NCBI RefSeq assembly: GCF_028553885.1
Contig: NZ_CP067169.1
Location: forward strand, 124,001 to 188,000
DNA length: 64,000 bases
Source: Paracoccus aestuarii
Lineage (GTDB): Bacteria > Pseudomonadota > Alphaproteobacteria > Rhodobacterales > Rhodobacteraceae
Direction of reading: 5' to 3'
Below, one piece after another: positions 17,319 through 25,354 of the stretch. The stretch's first letter is position 1. Each line of letters opens with the position of its first letter. Position numbers and translations under genes: made by a program. The notes under the pieces are model-generated. The model saw only the letters and a list, made by a program, of their open reading frames with translations. It searched no databases and had not been told where the DNA came from.

Positions 17319-17384
17319 GACGAAACCCCTTTTCGGTTGCAGCCCAAGTTTAACACTTGACGGATCGCTGCGGCAATGGTTTTT

Positions 17385-17398
17385 TGGGAACGTTCCCA
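17385..17398. promoter_or_regulatory. LacI-type operator palindrome
   Basis: TGGGAACGTTCCCA is a perfect 14-bp palindrome with the central CG expected of LacI-family operators. A partial second half-site pair (GTTCCC near 17404, GGGAAC near 17422) follows. It sits between the divergent LacI gene and aldolase operon. Confidence 0.7.
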
Positions 17399-17465
17399 CA
17401 ATCGTTCCCAAACAGCGATAGAGGGAACGGCAAACGTTACCGGACGCATCAGGAGGAGTTCAGAT

Positions 17466-18413
17466 ATGCAACCGATGGATCTTCGCGGCCTCAGCCCCGC
17501 TCCCGTGACCGCCTTCACCAAGGACGGCGCCGTCGATCATGAGGCCAATGCCCGCATCGCCCGCTGGTTGGTATCGGTGCGCGGTGTCAAGGCGCTGGTC
17601 ATCCTGGGCCATGCCGGCGAGGGCACCTTCCTGACGGAAGCCGAGCGTTTGGACCTGATCCGCACCTATGTGGAAGCCGTGGACGGCGCGGTGCCAATCA
17701 TCGCGGGCATCACCGGCGAAGGCACCAAGGTCGCCGCCGAAGAGGCCAAGAAGTGCAAGGCCGCCGGTGCGACCGGCGCGTTGGTCTATCCCAACCACGG
17801 CTGGCTGCGCTTCGGCTTCCAGAAAGGCGCCCCGCAGGACCGCTACAAGGCGATCTGGCAGGAGTCAGGGCTGCAGTGCATCCTGTTCCAGTATCCCGAC
17901 GCGACCAAGGCCAGCTATGATCTGGACACCCAGCTCGAGATCGCCACGCAGGAAGGCGTCGTAGCTACCAAGAACGGCGTGCGCAACATGAAGCGCTGGT
18001 ATACCGAGATCCCGCAGCTGAAGGCCGCGAACCCGGACCTGCAGATCCTGTCCTGCCATGACGAATGGCTGCTGCCGACGATGTTCGACGTGGACGGCCT
18101 GCTGGTCGGCTACGGCAACATCGCGCCCGAGCTGCTGGTCGACCTGATCGACGCCGGCAAGGCGCAGGACTACACCCGCGCCCGCAAGATCCATGACCAG
18201 CTTCTGCCGGTGACCAAGGCCGTCTATCATCGCGGCTCGCACATGGAAGGCACGGTGGCGCTGAAGCTGGGTCTGGTGAAGCGCGGGGTTCTGGATCACG
18301 CGACGATCCGCGAGCCGCTGAAGAATTTGGGCGAGGCCGCCGAGGCCGAGATTTTTGCCGCATTTGACGCGGCGGGGATCGAGCCGGTTCGCCAGCTGAT
18401 GGCGGCCGAGTAA
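17466..18413 (+). CDS. Dihydrodipicolinate synthase/N-acetylneuraminate lyase family protein
   Basis: The 315-residue TIM-barrel class I aldolase/dehydratase is of the DHDPS/NAL family. Blocks seen are SPAPVTAFTKDGAVD, LVILGHAGEGTFLTEAERLDL (phosphate/carboxylate loop), PIIAGITGEGT, FQYPDATKAS with the catalytic Tyr, and VVATKNGVRN with the probable Schiff-base Lys. AGGAGGAG precedes the ATG at 17466. It heads an operon with a TAXI-TRAP transporter under a LacI regulator. That context points to catabolism of an imported keto- or sugar-acid rather than lysine synthesis. The substrate is unknown. Confidence 0.85.
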   Translation: MQPMDLRGLSPAPVTAFTKDGAVDHEANARIARWLVSVRGVKALVILGHAGEGTFLTEAERLDLIRTYVEAVDGAVPIIAGITGEGTKVAAEEAKKCKAAGATGALVYPNHGWLRFGFQKGAPQDRYKAIWQESGLQCILFQYPDATKASYDLDTQLEIATQEGVVATKNGVRNMKRWYTEIPQLKAANPDLQILSCHDEWLLPTMFDVDGLLVGYGNIAPELLVDLIDAGKAQDYTRARKIHDQLLPVTKAVYHRGSHMEGTVALKLGLVKRGVLDHATIREPLKNLGEAAEAEIFAAFDAAGIEPVRQLMAAE

Positions 18414-18420
18414 CATCGCA

Positions 18421-18444
18421 GGCCCCCCGGCCATAAGGGGGGCC
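18421..18444 (+). other. Intercistronic stem-loop
   Basis: GGCCCCCC (18421-18428) pairs perfectly with GGGGGGCC (18437-18444) between the aldolase and the TAXI receptor gene. There is no T tract. It may protect the upstream mRNA or tune relative expression of the binding protein. Confidence 0.6.
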
Positions 18445-18469
18445 GCACCTTTCAGGGGAGGAGGATCTG

Positions 18470-19468
18470 ATGTTTCACAAGTTCACCACCGCCATGCGCG
18501 GCGCCGCGCTGTCGGCCGTCCTGCTGGCAACCGCTGCGCTGCCCGCAGCCGCGCAGGACGTGCGGATCGGCGCGATGCGCGAAGGCTCGTCCTGGTACGT
18601 CTTTGCAGCGACCCTGCAGCAGATGATCGAGCCGATCCTCGGGCCCAACTCGACCGAGATCATCGCGCGCGGCGGCGGCATCGCCAATCCAATGGTCGTC
18701 CAGAGCGGCCGGGCCGAGATTGCGCTCTCCAACGTCGCGTCGGCTGTCTGGGCTCAGCAGGGCAGCGACGTCTATGACGGCATGGCTGCACCCGATATCT
18801 CGGCGCTCGTGGGAGGGCTGAACGACGTTTATATCGGCGTTATCGCGCGCGAGGAATTCCTGCAGCGTGCCGGCACGCGCGACCTCAAAGAGATCGCCCA
18901 GTCCGATATTCCATTCCGCCTGCTGATCAAGCCCGTCGGATCGTCCGCAGTGCCTGCGGCCGAAATGATCTTCGAATCCCTCGGCGTCAGCATGGACGAT
19001 ATCCGCGCGCGTGGCGGCGACGTGATCCAGCTGGACACCAACCAGATCGCCGATCAGCTACGCAATGGCGGGGCAGACATCTATATCGACACGATCATCC
19101 AAGGCCACCCGACGATCACCGAGGTCGGACTGACGACCCGCGTGGCCTTCCTCGACCTGCCGCCGGAGGCACAGGAAATGCTGTCACAGAACGGCATGAC
19201 CATCGGCGAATACGGCCCGTGGTTCGAGGGCCAGACCGAGCCGACCAGCGGCGCCAACCTCGGCACCGTGCTCATCGCGAACAACGATCTGGATGAGGAC
19301 ACCGCCTACACGATCACCAAGACGATCATCGAGAATGCGGAGGCGCTGAAGGCCTCGCACGGTGCATGGTCTCAGTTTGATCCTGCGACCGCAATGCTGC
19401 CCGAACGGACTGGCATTCCGCTTCATCCGGGCGCCGCACGCTACTACCAGGAAGCCGGGCTGATGTGA
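18470..19468 (+). CDS. TAXI-family TRAP transporter solute-binding protein
   Basis: The 332-residue periplasmic protein starts with a signal peptide ending ALPAAAQD near residue 29. The mature part has the TAXI-family pattern (VRIGAMREGSSWYVFAATL, ARGGGIANPMVVQSGRAEIALSN, then a C-terminal LHPGAARYYQEAGL). It would capture the substrate for the fused permease downstream. GGGGAGGAGGATCTG precedes the ATG. It lies between the aldolase and permease genes, each gap holding a perfect stem-loop. Confidence 0.9.
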   Translation: MFHKFTTAMRGAALSAVLLATAALPAAAQDVRIGAMREGSSWYVFAATLQQMIEPILGPNSTEIIARGGGIANPMVVQSGRAEIALSNVASAVWAQQGSDVYDGMAAPDISALVGGLNDVYIGVIAREEFLQRAGTRDLKEIAQSDIPFRLLIKPVGSSAVPAAEMIFESLGVSMDDIRARGGDVIQLDTNQIADQLRNGGADIYIDTIIQGHPTITEVGLTTRVAFLDLPPEAQEMLSQNGMTIGEYGPWFEGQTEPTSGANLGTVLIANNDLDEDTAYTITKTIIENAEALKASHGAWSQFDPATAMLPERTGIPLHPGAARYYQEAGLM

Positions 19469-19477
19469 CGGCCCCGA

Positions 19478-19501
19478 GGCCGGCGCCGTCCCGCGCCGGC
19501 C
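19478..19501 (+). other. Intercistronic stem-loop
   Basis: GGCCGGCGC (19478-19486) pairs with GCGCCGGCC (19493-19501) between the TAXI receptor and the permease, with no T tract. It is a likely processing or attenuation element lowering permease expression relative to the binding protein. Confidence 0.55.
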
Positions 19502-19556
19502 CAAGACCACCGCCGCAGGGAGAGCGGCGATCATCCGCGACATCCGGGAGGAGCCC

Positions 19557-21452
19557 ATGTCCGCAGCACCCCGCCACCCCGTCCAGACGGCCGCCTTCCT
19601 CATCGGCACCGGTCTCATCCTGTTCCAGATCTGGCTGCTTCTGGCCCCGCAGCAACCGCTGTTTGAACGGCCCATCCATCTGGGCCTCGCACTGGTCCTG
19701 CTGTTTCTCTATCGCCCGCTCGAGGCGCCGTCCTGGCCGCGCGGCTTGCGCCTTGCCATCGACGCCGCGTTGATCGCGGCGACGCTGGCCGTCACCGCCT
19801 ATTACCTCATCGAGTTTCCCCGGCTGACCACGCGGATGGAGAACGTCTCGCCTGTCCTTCCCGTGGACATGGCCGCCGGGGCGGCGCTGGTCCTACTGCT
19901 GCTGGAGGGCGCGCGCCGGGCCGTCGGCATGATCCTGGTCTGGGTGCTGCTGGTCTTCATCCTCTATGCCTTCTGGGGCAACCTGCTGCCGGGATGGCTG
20001 GGCTTTCGCGGCTTCGACGCCGAGGCCGCGGTCGAGATCGCGACCATGACCACGGCGGGCGTCCTGGGGATCACCACCTCGACCTCGGTCAACTTCATCT
20101 TCTATTTCATCCTTTTCGGGGCCTTCTACGCGGCGGTCGGCGGCGGGCAACTGTTCATCGACCTGGCGGTCCGGCTGGCCGGGCGCGCGACCGGCGGCAC
20201 GGCCAAGGCGGCAATCATCGGCTCCAGCCTGATGGGCTCGATCTCGGGCAGCGCGGTGGCCAATGTCGTCTCGACCGGGGTCTTCACCATCCCGCTGATG
20301 AAGCGCACGGGCTTTGCGCCCCATCGCGCGGCGGGGATCGAGGCCATCGCCTCGACCGGCGGCCAGTTGATGCCACCGGTTATGGGCGTCGCCGCCTTCG
20401 TCATGGCCGAGATGCTGGGCATGCCCTATGTCAACCTGGCGCTGGCAGGGCTGATCCCGGCGCTGGCCTTCTACCTGGCGCTGCTTCTGGTGGTGGACCT
20501 TTCGGCGCGGCGCGACGGCCTGCGCAGCCTGACCCGCGAAGAGGTCAATGCCACCCCGGCCATCGCTCCGCGCCTGCACCTGATCCTGCCACCCCTGGTG
20601 CTGATCGCGCTGCTGGTCACGGGCTATTCGGCGGCCTATTCCGCCGTCGCGGCCTCGGCCTCGTGCCTGATCGTGCCCTTCCTGCGCCCGTCGACCCGCA
20701 TCGGCTGGTCTGAGCTGGCTACGGCGCTGCGTGACGCGCCCCGGCAGGTTGCCGACGTGGCCGTCCCGATCGCGGCCATCGGCCTGGTGATCGCGGTGGC
20801 GGTCCAATCGAACCTGGCGCTGAAGTTCGCGGCTTCGCTTTTGTCTTTGTCCGAGGGCTCGCTCTATGCCTCGCTGGCGCTGGCGATGTTCGGCTGCATC
20901 GTCATGGGCATGGGCTTGCCCACAGTCGCGGCCTACATCATCGGTGCGGTCCTGTTCGTGCCCGCCTTGCAGGAGCTGGGCATTCAGCCGCTGGCCGCGC
21001 ATTTCTTCGTCTTCTACTACTGCGTGCTGTCGATGGTGACTCCGCCCGTGGCCTTGGCCTCGTTCGCTGCCGCGGCCGTTGGGCAGGCCTCGACCGCCAA
21101 GACAAGCTTCTCGGCCTTCGGGCTCAGCCTCGTCGCCTTCTTCGTGCCCTTCGGCTTCGTCTTCGATCCAGGGGTGTTGGGCCAGGGCGGTCTCGCCCAG
21201 GTCACCCTCAGCGCGGCCGGACTTTTCGCCTCGACAGCCCTATGGGCCGTGGCCTTCGGCGGCTGGTGCGGACGCCCTCTGACCTGGGCGTGGCGCCTGC
21301 CCATCGGGGTGGCCGGCCTCGCCTCGGTGATCCTACCTGCCGGCAGCGGCGCATGGCTGATGGCGATGGGTCTCGGCTGGAGCATGGTCGCAGCGATCGG
21401 ATTGCTGTCGCGGCAGACGCGAAAGGGAATGGCTGTCAGTCCTGCAGAGTGA
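19557..21452 (+). CDS. TRAP transporter fused permease (small plus large subunits)
   Basis: The 631-residue membrane protein combines the four-helix DctQ-like N-terminal part (about residues 1-150) with the large DctM-like permease. Family landmarks include GSISGSAVANVVSTGVFTIP, GGQLMPPVMGVAAFVMAE, GMGLPTVAAYIIGAVLFVPAL and VTPPVALASFAAAAVG. Fused permeases accompany TAXI-type receptors and use an ion gradient for uptake. GGGAGGAGCCC precedes the ATG. It is the last recognisable gene of the operon. The following 940 bases hold no recognised gene. Confidence 0.92.
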   Translation: MSAAPRHPVQTAAFLIGTGLILFQIWLLLAPQQPLFERPIHLGLALVLLFLYRPLEAPSWPRGLRLAIDAALIAATLAVTAYYLIEFPRLTTRMENVSPVLPVDMAAGAALVLLLLEGARRAVGMILVWVLLVFILYAFWGNLLPGWLGFRGFDAEAAVEIATMTTAGVLGITTSTSVNFIFYFILFGAFYAAVGGGQLFIDLAVRLAGRATGGTAKAAIIGSSLMGSISGSAVANVVSTGVFTIPLMKRTGFAPHRAAGIEAIASTGGQLMPPVMGVAAFVMAEMLGMPYVNLALAGLIPALAFYLALLLVVDLSARRDGLRSLTREEVNATPAIAPRLHLILPPLVLIALLVTGYSAAYSAVAASASCLIVPFLRPSTRIGWSELATALRDAPRQVADVAVPIAAIGLVIAVAVQSNLALKFAASLLSLSEGSLYASLALAMFGCIVMGMGLPTVAAYIIGAVLFVPALQELGIQPLAAHFFVFYYCVLSMVTPPVALASFAAAAVGQASTAKTSFSAFGLSLVAFFVPFGFVFDPGVLGQGGLAQVTLSAAGLFASTALWAVAFGGWCGRPLTWAWRLPIGVAGLASVILPAGSGAWLMAMGLGWSMVAAIGLLSRQTRKGMAVSPAE

Positions 21453-22393
21453 CAGCCGGCGCATTCTTCAAAGCGCTCGTGAACCGCCTAGGTTTTACTG
21501 GTAACGCAAAGCACATGCGGCAAGCGACCCCAATCTCACCTGGTGTTCCGGCGATCCAAGGAGGTTACCGGAACGTCTGCTTTGCAGCACTTGCACAGTG
21601 CAAGACAGCAAGCTTCCCCGCAAAGTTCCAGCTTATAAGCGATGCTGCACCTGCAGTCTCTGCGGAAGTGACGAGTGTCGGCATTGGGCTTTTCGCGTCG
21701 ATGCTGCCTGGCAGCTGAGAAGCTGCTTTTTTCAGAGATATGGTGATCGCGGGCACCGCGATCGCTGATCCAATGGACAGCCGCGGTTCCGCTGCGCTCT
21801 GGCACGGCTGGCGATTTTTCATTTCTTTTTTCCGCCTGCCATCCGGCCAGCGATCCGAACACGGGCTCTGGTGCCGCTGAGCGTCAGCCTCCACGGAGAT
21901 ATCCGGTTCCTCCCACGCACAAGCGCGCGGGTCCCTCCCAATTTCACCGCTCCGGCCCCGTGTGTCTGATCGCCGCCCGGCCGCAGGTCGGGCTGCGCCC
22001 ACCCTGCTTTGCCCTTCGGATGACATGAGGTCATCCAAAGTGAAAAGCACCGATGGCTTCGCCACTGGCGGAACAGGAAGGAGCGCCGCGACATGTCGGA
22101 CCAGTTCGGAACACGGGCCAGAGATTGGGCTGCGGCCCATCAGAGGCAGACCTTTGTGACAGGAAAGGCAAGCATGCCTTCGCATCGGGAACAGGCCCCA
22201 CTGATTTCACGAAATTTTTCTCACCGCTGAAGGCAGAACTATCTGACGCCTGCCACCCGGTGTTGTGGATTGCCACTGAAGTCTTCCTCAAATGTCCACT
22301 ACTCTTCCTTTGCGGCAGCAAAGGTGACGTAGTTTGGAAGCTTTACAGGGCGTAGCCTGCGCTGCAGTGACTACCTGAAACAGAGATCTACTA
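21453..22393. other. Long stretch without a recognisable gene
   Basis: Several ORFs of 60-200 codons exist on both strands, but none has a recognisable domain, codon use like the neighbours, or a ribosome-binding site. Visible structure is a terminator at 21711-21732, a hairpin GATCGCGG/CCGCGATC at 21745-21763, a palindrome GGATGAC/GTCATCC near 22018-22036, and a 28-nt block (21680-21707) repeated inverted at 13760-13787. Base composition is more AT-rich than the core genes. It looks like decayed or imported DNA. Confidence 0.5.
21711..21732 (+). terminator. Rho-independent terminator
   Basis: GCAGC (21711-21715) pairs with GCTGC (21722-21726) and is followed by six T. It lies about 260 bases past the TRAP permease stop and directly after the 28-nt repeated block, so it could end the operon or a small RNA. 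Confidence 0.6.
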
Positions 22394-22454
22394 GGCTCTG
22401 TTGACAAAATGGATTCACACCGCAGTGTGGGCGTGATTCAAGCTGGTATCTGCA

Positions 22455-22805
22455 ATGGAGGCCAGCTTGGCACGAGACCTGATGTCGGACGAGGAATGGA
22501 AGTTCTTTGAACGGTTCATCCTGACAGTCCGCGCCCCGAACGGACGCAAAGCTACCAACCACCGCCTTGTTCTTGATAGGATTTTCTGGATCGCGCGCAC
22601 GGGCTCTCCCTGGCGCGATCTGCCGGAAGGGTTCGGGAAGTGGTCAAGCGTCTACCGCCAGTTCCGGCGTTGGACGCTGGCGGGGCTCTGGGAGCAGATC
22701 ATGGACGCCCTGAACGAAAGCGGCGCGGTCCCGCATGCACTGCAAATGATCGACAGCACCGTGGTCCGCGCCCATCATCAGGCAGCGGGCGCTAAAGGGG
22801 GCTGA
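22455..22805 (+). pseudogene. IS5-family transposase, first ORF, followed by inserted hairpin
   Basis: The 116-residue ORF has the N-terminal domain (LMSDEEWKFFERFI) and first catalytic Asp (LQMIDSTVVRAHHQAAGAKGG). IS427-group enzymes shift frame at the A-rich/G-rich stretch after GAKGG. Here that site is followed at once by a palindromic mini-element (about 22800-22841) that adds a TGA in this frame and another in the second ORF's frame. Normal production of the fusion transposase is therefore probably blocked, unless the insertion is bypassed. Confidence 0.75.
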
Positions 22806-22837
22806 GCCATGAGGCGCCACTGGTTCAAGCCCATGGC
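22806..22837 (+). repeat. Family-1 palindromic mini-element, copy 1
   Basis: The outer stem is GCCATG (22806-22811) with CATGGC (22832-22837). After an unpaired A, GGC (22813-22815) pairs with GCC (22829-22831) and closes a 13-nt loop, GCCACTGGTTCAA. It replaces a few bases of the IS5 transposase frameshift region. The same architecture with different paired bases is found at 41297, 45864 and 42926. Confidence 0.8.
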
Positions 22838-22841
22838 GAAG

Positions 22842-23277
22842 GCGACAGGGTTTTGGCCGTTCGCGTGGGGGCTTCACGACCAAGATCCACCTCCTCGTCA
22901 ATGCAGCAGGGCTGCCTATGAGGACGGAGATCACCGCCGGGCAAACCTCCGACTATCTCGGCTTCGATCTGGTCATGGCCGACAATCTGCCGATACCAAG
23001 TGTTCTGCTGGCCGACCGAGGCTATGACGCTGACAGCATTCGAAAGTCCATGGGAAAACGCGATGTCTTGCCCGTCATCCCCATGCGCAAATCGCGAAAA
23101 AAGCGTATTGCCGTCGACCGGTCCTTGTATCGTCTTCGAAACCTTGTCGAACGGTGCTTCAACAAGCTCAAGAACGCCCGCCGCGTTGCCACCCGTTACG
23201 ACAAGACTGCGGAGAGCTTCCTGGGCTTCATCGATATCACGTCGATACGCCTTTGGGTCCGCCATTTGTCAACATGA
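22842..23277 (+). pseudogene. IS5-family transposase, second ORF
   Basis: The frame resumes after the inserted hairpin with QGFGRSRGGFTTKIHL and continues to 23277. It contains the second Asp in LLADRGYDADSIRK and the catalytic Glu in RLRNLVERCFNKLKNARRVATRYD. The C-terminal part itself is undamaged. A separate start at 22918 exists but would omit part of the core. Function requires frameshift fusion with 22455-22805, which the hairpin interrupts. Confidence 0.7.
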
Positions 23278-23287
23278 CCTAGGTGGA

Positions 23288-24532
23288 TCAAGAGGCGGCC
23301 GGGGCGGGCATGCGCAGCGGCGCCTCGCGCACGGGCAGATGGATCAACGCGCTGAAGGCGCCGACGCCCACGCCGATCCACCAGACCAGCAGGTAATCCC
23401 CCGACGTGTCATAGAGCCACCCGCCCAGCCAGACCCCCATGAAGGACCCGATCTGGTGGGACAGGAAGACGAACCCGTAAAGCGTCGCCATGTAGCGCAG
23501 CCCGTAGATATAGGCGACCAGTCCCGAGGTCAGCGGCACCGTGGCCAGCCACAGCCCCCCCATCACCAGCGAAAAGACGATGACCGTCGCGGGAGTGATC
23601 GGCGTCAGGATGAAGGCGGCCGCCGCGATGGTGCGCAGGGTATAGATCCCCGCCAGCAGGTATTTCTTGGTATAGCGCTTGCCCAGCCACCCGGCCAGGA
23701 TCGCGCCGCCGATATTGGCCAGCCCGATCAGGCTGATCGCCACCGCGCCAAGCGCCGATGTCGTGGTGATGCCAAGGCCCGCCAGCATGCCGCCCGGATC
23801 GATCGGGCCGCACATCTCGGTGATCATGGCGGGGAAATGCGCGGTGATGAAACCCAGCTGATAGCCGCAGGAAAAGAACCCCGCGAAGATCATCAGATAG
23901 GACGGGTCGCGGAAGGCGCGGGCCAGGACGGTGCCCATGCTGTCCTCCAGCTGGGACCGGGTGGCGGGGCGGCCGTCGCCCAGCATCGGCAGGAACAGCA
24001 TCGTGCCCAGCACGATCACGCCGAAGATCACGAAGATCGCCTGCCAGCTGTAGAAGGCCAGCAGGATCTCGGCCAGGGGGGCGCCGAAGACCTGGCCTGC
24101 CGAACCGGCGGCGGTGGCGATGCCCAAGGCCAGGCTGCGATTCTCGTCGCTGGCGGCGCGGCCCACCACGGCCAGGATGACGCCGAAGCCGGTGCCGGCG
24201 ATGCCGAAGCCGACCATCACCTCCAGCAGCTGGATGCCGGCGGGGGTGGTGGCGAAGGCCGTTAGGATCAGCCCGGCGCTGTAGAGGATCGCGCCCAGGA
24301 TGATCGCCCATCGGTCGCCCCACCGTTCCGCCAAGGCGCCGAAGATCGGCTGGCCGATGCCCCAAGCCAGGTTCTGGATGGCGATGGCCAGGCTGAATTC
24401 CGCGCGGGGCCAGCCGAAATCCTCGGCGATGGGGATCTGGAACATCCCGAAGCTGGCCCGCAGGGCAAAGTTGATCAGCAGGATCAGCGATCCGCCGATC
24501 AGGACGGGCGTGAACAGACGGGCTTGGGACAT
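23288..24532 (-). CDS. Major facilitator superfamily transporter
   Basis: The 414-residue protein has twelve hydrophobic segments and the MFS loop motif FGALAERWGDRWAI between TM2 and TM3. The overall pattern resembles the oxalate/formate antiporter and monocarboxylate transporter-like MFS members. The start at 24532 was chosen as the first ATG giving a complete first helix. It lies downstream of lolA on the same strand, separated by a perfect 10-bp stem-loop. The substrate is not predictable. The neighbouring IS stops just short of its 3' end. Confidence 0.85.
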   Translation of the reverse strand: MSQARLFTPVLIGGSLILLINFALRASFGMFQIPIAEDFGWPRAEFSLAIAIQNLAWGIGQPIFGALAERWGDRWAIILGAILYSAGLILTAFATTPAGIQLLEVMVGFGIAGTGFGVILAVVGRAASDENRSLALGIATAAGSAGQVFGAPLAEILLAFYSWQAIFVIFGVIVLGTMLFLPMLGDGRPATRSQLEDSMGTVLARAFRDPSYLMIFAGFFSCGYQLGFITAHFPAMITEMCGPIDPGGMLAGLGITTTSALGAVAISLIGLANIGGAILAGWLGKRYTKKYLLAGIYTLRTIAAAAFILTPITPATVIVFSLVMGGLWLATVPLTSGLVAYIYGLRYMATLYGFVFLSHQIGSFMGVWLGGWLYDTSGDYLLVWWIGVGVGAFSALIHLPVREAPLRMPAPAAS

Positions 24533-24562
24533 GGGCGGGACCGTGGCTGACCAGGCCCCGAG

Positions 24563-24586
24563 CGTTGCCCCCGGTCGGGGGCAACG
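24563..24586. other. Stem-loop between lolA and the MFS gene
   Basis: CGTTGCCCCC (24563-24572) pairs perfectly with GGGGGCAACG (24577-24586) around a 4-base loop, with no T tract on either strand. It is likely a transcript-processing or weak termination element. Confidence 0.5.
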
Positions 24587-24612
24587 TCAATCACGCAATT
24601 GTGGGGATGCAA

Positions 24613-25203
24613 TCAGCGGCGGCCCAGTTCGGCCTGGATCGAGAAGCGCGAGGAGGGGATCGAGCCGCCCTTGCGCATCTCGCCCAGGATCACGGTCGTC
24701 TTCTGGCCGCTGTCATCGGTGACGATCCACTGGCGCAGCTCCGTGGGCGCGGTGAAGACCATCTGGATATTGCCGTTCTGCGGGCGCTGCGGGTCCTGGG
24801 CGGTGACCACGGTGGCGTTGTTCTGTTCGGTGTGGTTCGTCACCACGCCCGGACGGCCCAGATTGACGTTCGCGTCCAGGATGATCGCCAAGGGCGTCTG
24901 CGACAGCGGATATTGCTGCGGCCCGCTGTTCGATTTCGCGTCGAACACCGCGACGTTCCCGCCCGAGGCCAGGACCAGCGTGCGGTCGTTGTTGTATTCG
25001 AACCGCACCCGGCCCGGGCGCTGGATATAGACCGTTCCGGTGGACACGGTGCCGTCCGGGTTGATCTGGGTAAAGTCCGACGTGACCGTGGTCAGGCCAT
25101 TGAGATATCGCGAGATATCGTTGAGCGGGATTCTCTCGGCCAGGGCGGGGAAGGCCATGGCGAGGGCGAGGACGGGCGCGAGGGCGAGCGATCTGATGTT
25201 CAT
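24613..25203 (-). CDS. lolA: Outer-membrane lipoprotein carrier LolA
   Basis: The 196-residue periplasmic chaperone shuttles lipoproteins from the LolCDE transporter to the outer membrane. The signal peptide (MNIRSLALAPVLALAMAFPALA) is followed by the LolA-type half-barrel: ISRYLNGLTTVTSDFTQ, GTVYIQRPGRVRFEY and VASGGNVAVFD. The length is normal for alphaproteobacterial LolA. It is divergent from the radical SAM repair gene across a 151-bp promoter region. Confidence 0.88.
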   Translation of the reverse strand: MNIRSLALAPVLALAMAFPALAERIPLNDISRYLNGLTTVTSDFTQINPDGTVSTGTVYIQRPGRVRFEYNNDRTLVLASGGNVAVFDAKSNSGPQQYPLSQTPLAIILDANVNLGRPGVVTNHTEQNNATVVTAQDPQRPQNGNIQMVFTAPTELRQWIVTDDSGQKTTVILGEMRKGGSIPSSRFSIQAELGRR

Positions 25204-25354
25204 GGCGCCATTCTTATCCTTCTTTGGAAATCTTGCACATCACGAGTGGCGGACGGCTTGGGCCCCCAATGATCGCGCCGCCGTGACGGTTCCGGGCTGA
25301 TTGTTTCAGCCGCACCGTCTTGCATGGAACAAGGCGCGAACATATCTTGGCGTC

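Larger units (their letters stand above)
22394..23279 (+). mobile_element. IS5-family (IS427-like) element carrying a palindromic mini-element
   Basis: The inverted ends read GGCTCTGTTGACAAA from 22394 and, on the other strand from 23279, GGTCATGTTGACAAA. TA on both sides (22392-22393, 23280-23281) fits the TA duplication of this group. The element is 886 bp. Its transposase is split in two ORFs with an extra hairpin insertion of about 40 nt between them. Its right end lies 7 bases from the stop of the convergent MFS gene. Confidence 0.88.

Noticed and set aside
21565..22355. Several 90-206-codon ORFs in the gene-poor stretch before the second IS5 copy
   Set aside because: They overlap on both strands and lack recognisable motifs, ribosome-binding sites and the GC3 pattern of the genome.
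13661..23280. Integrative island with tRNA-Pro attachment repeats
   Set aside because: No integrase gene and no repeat of the tRNA 3' end were found downstream, so an integrated island is not annotated as such.
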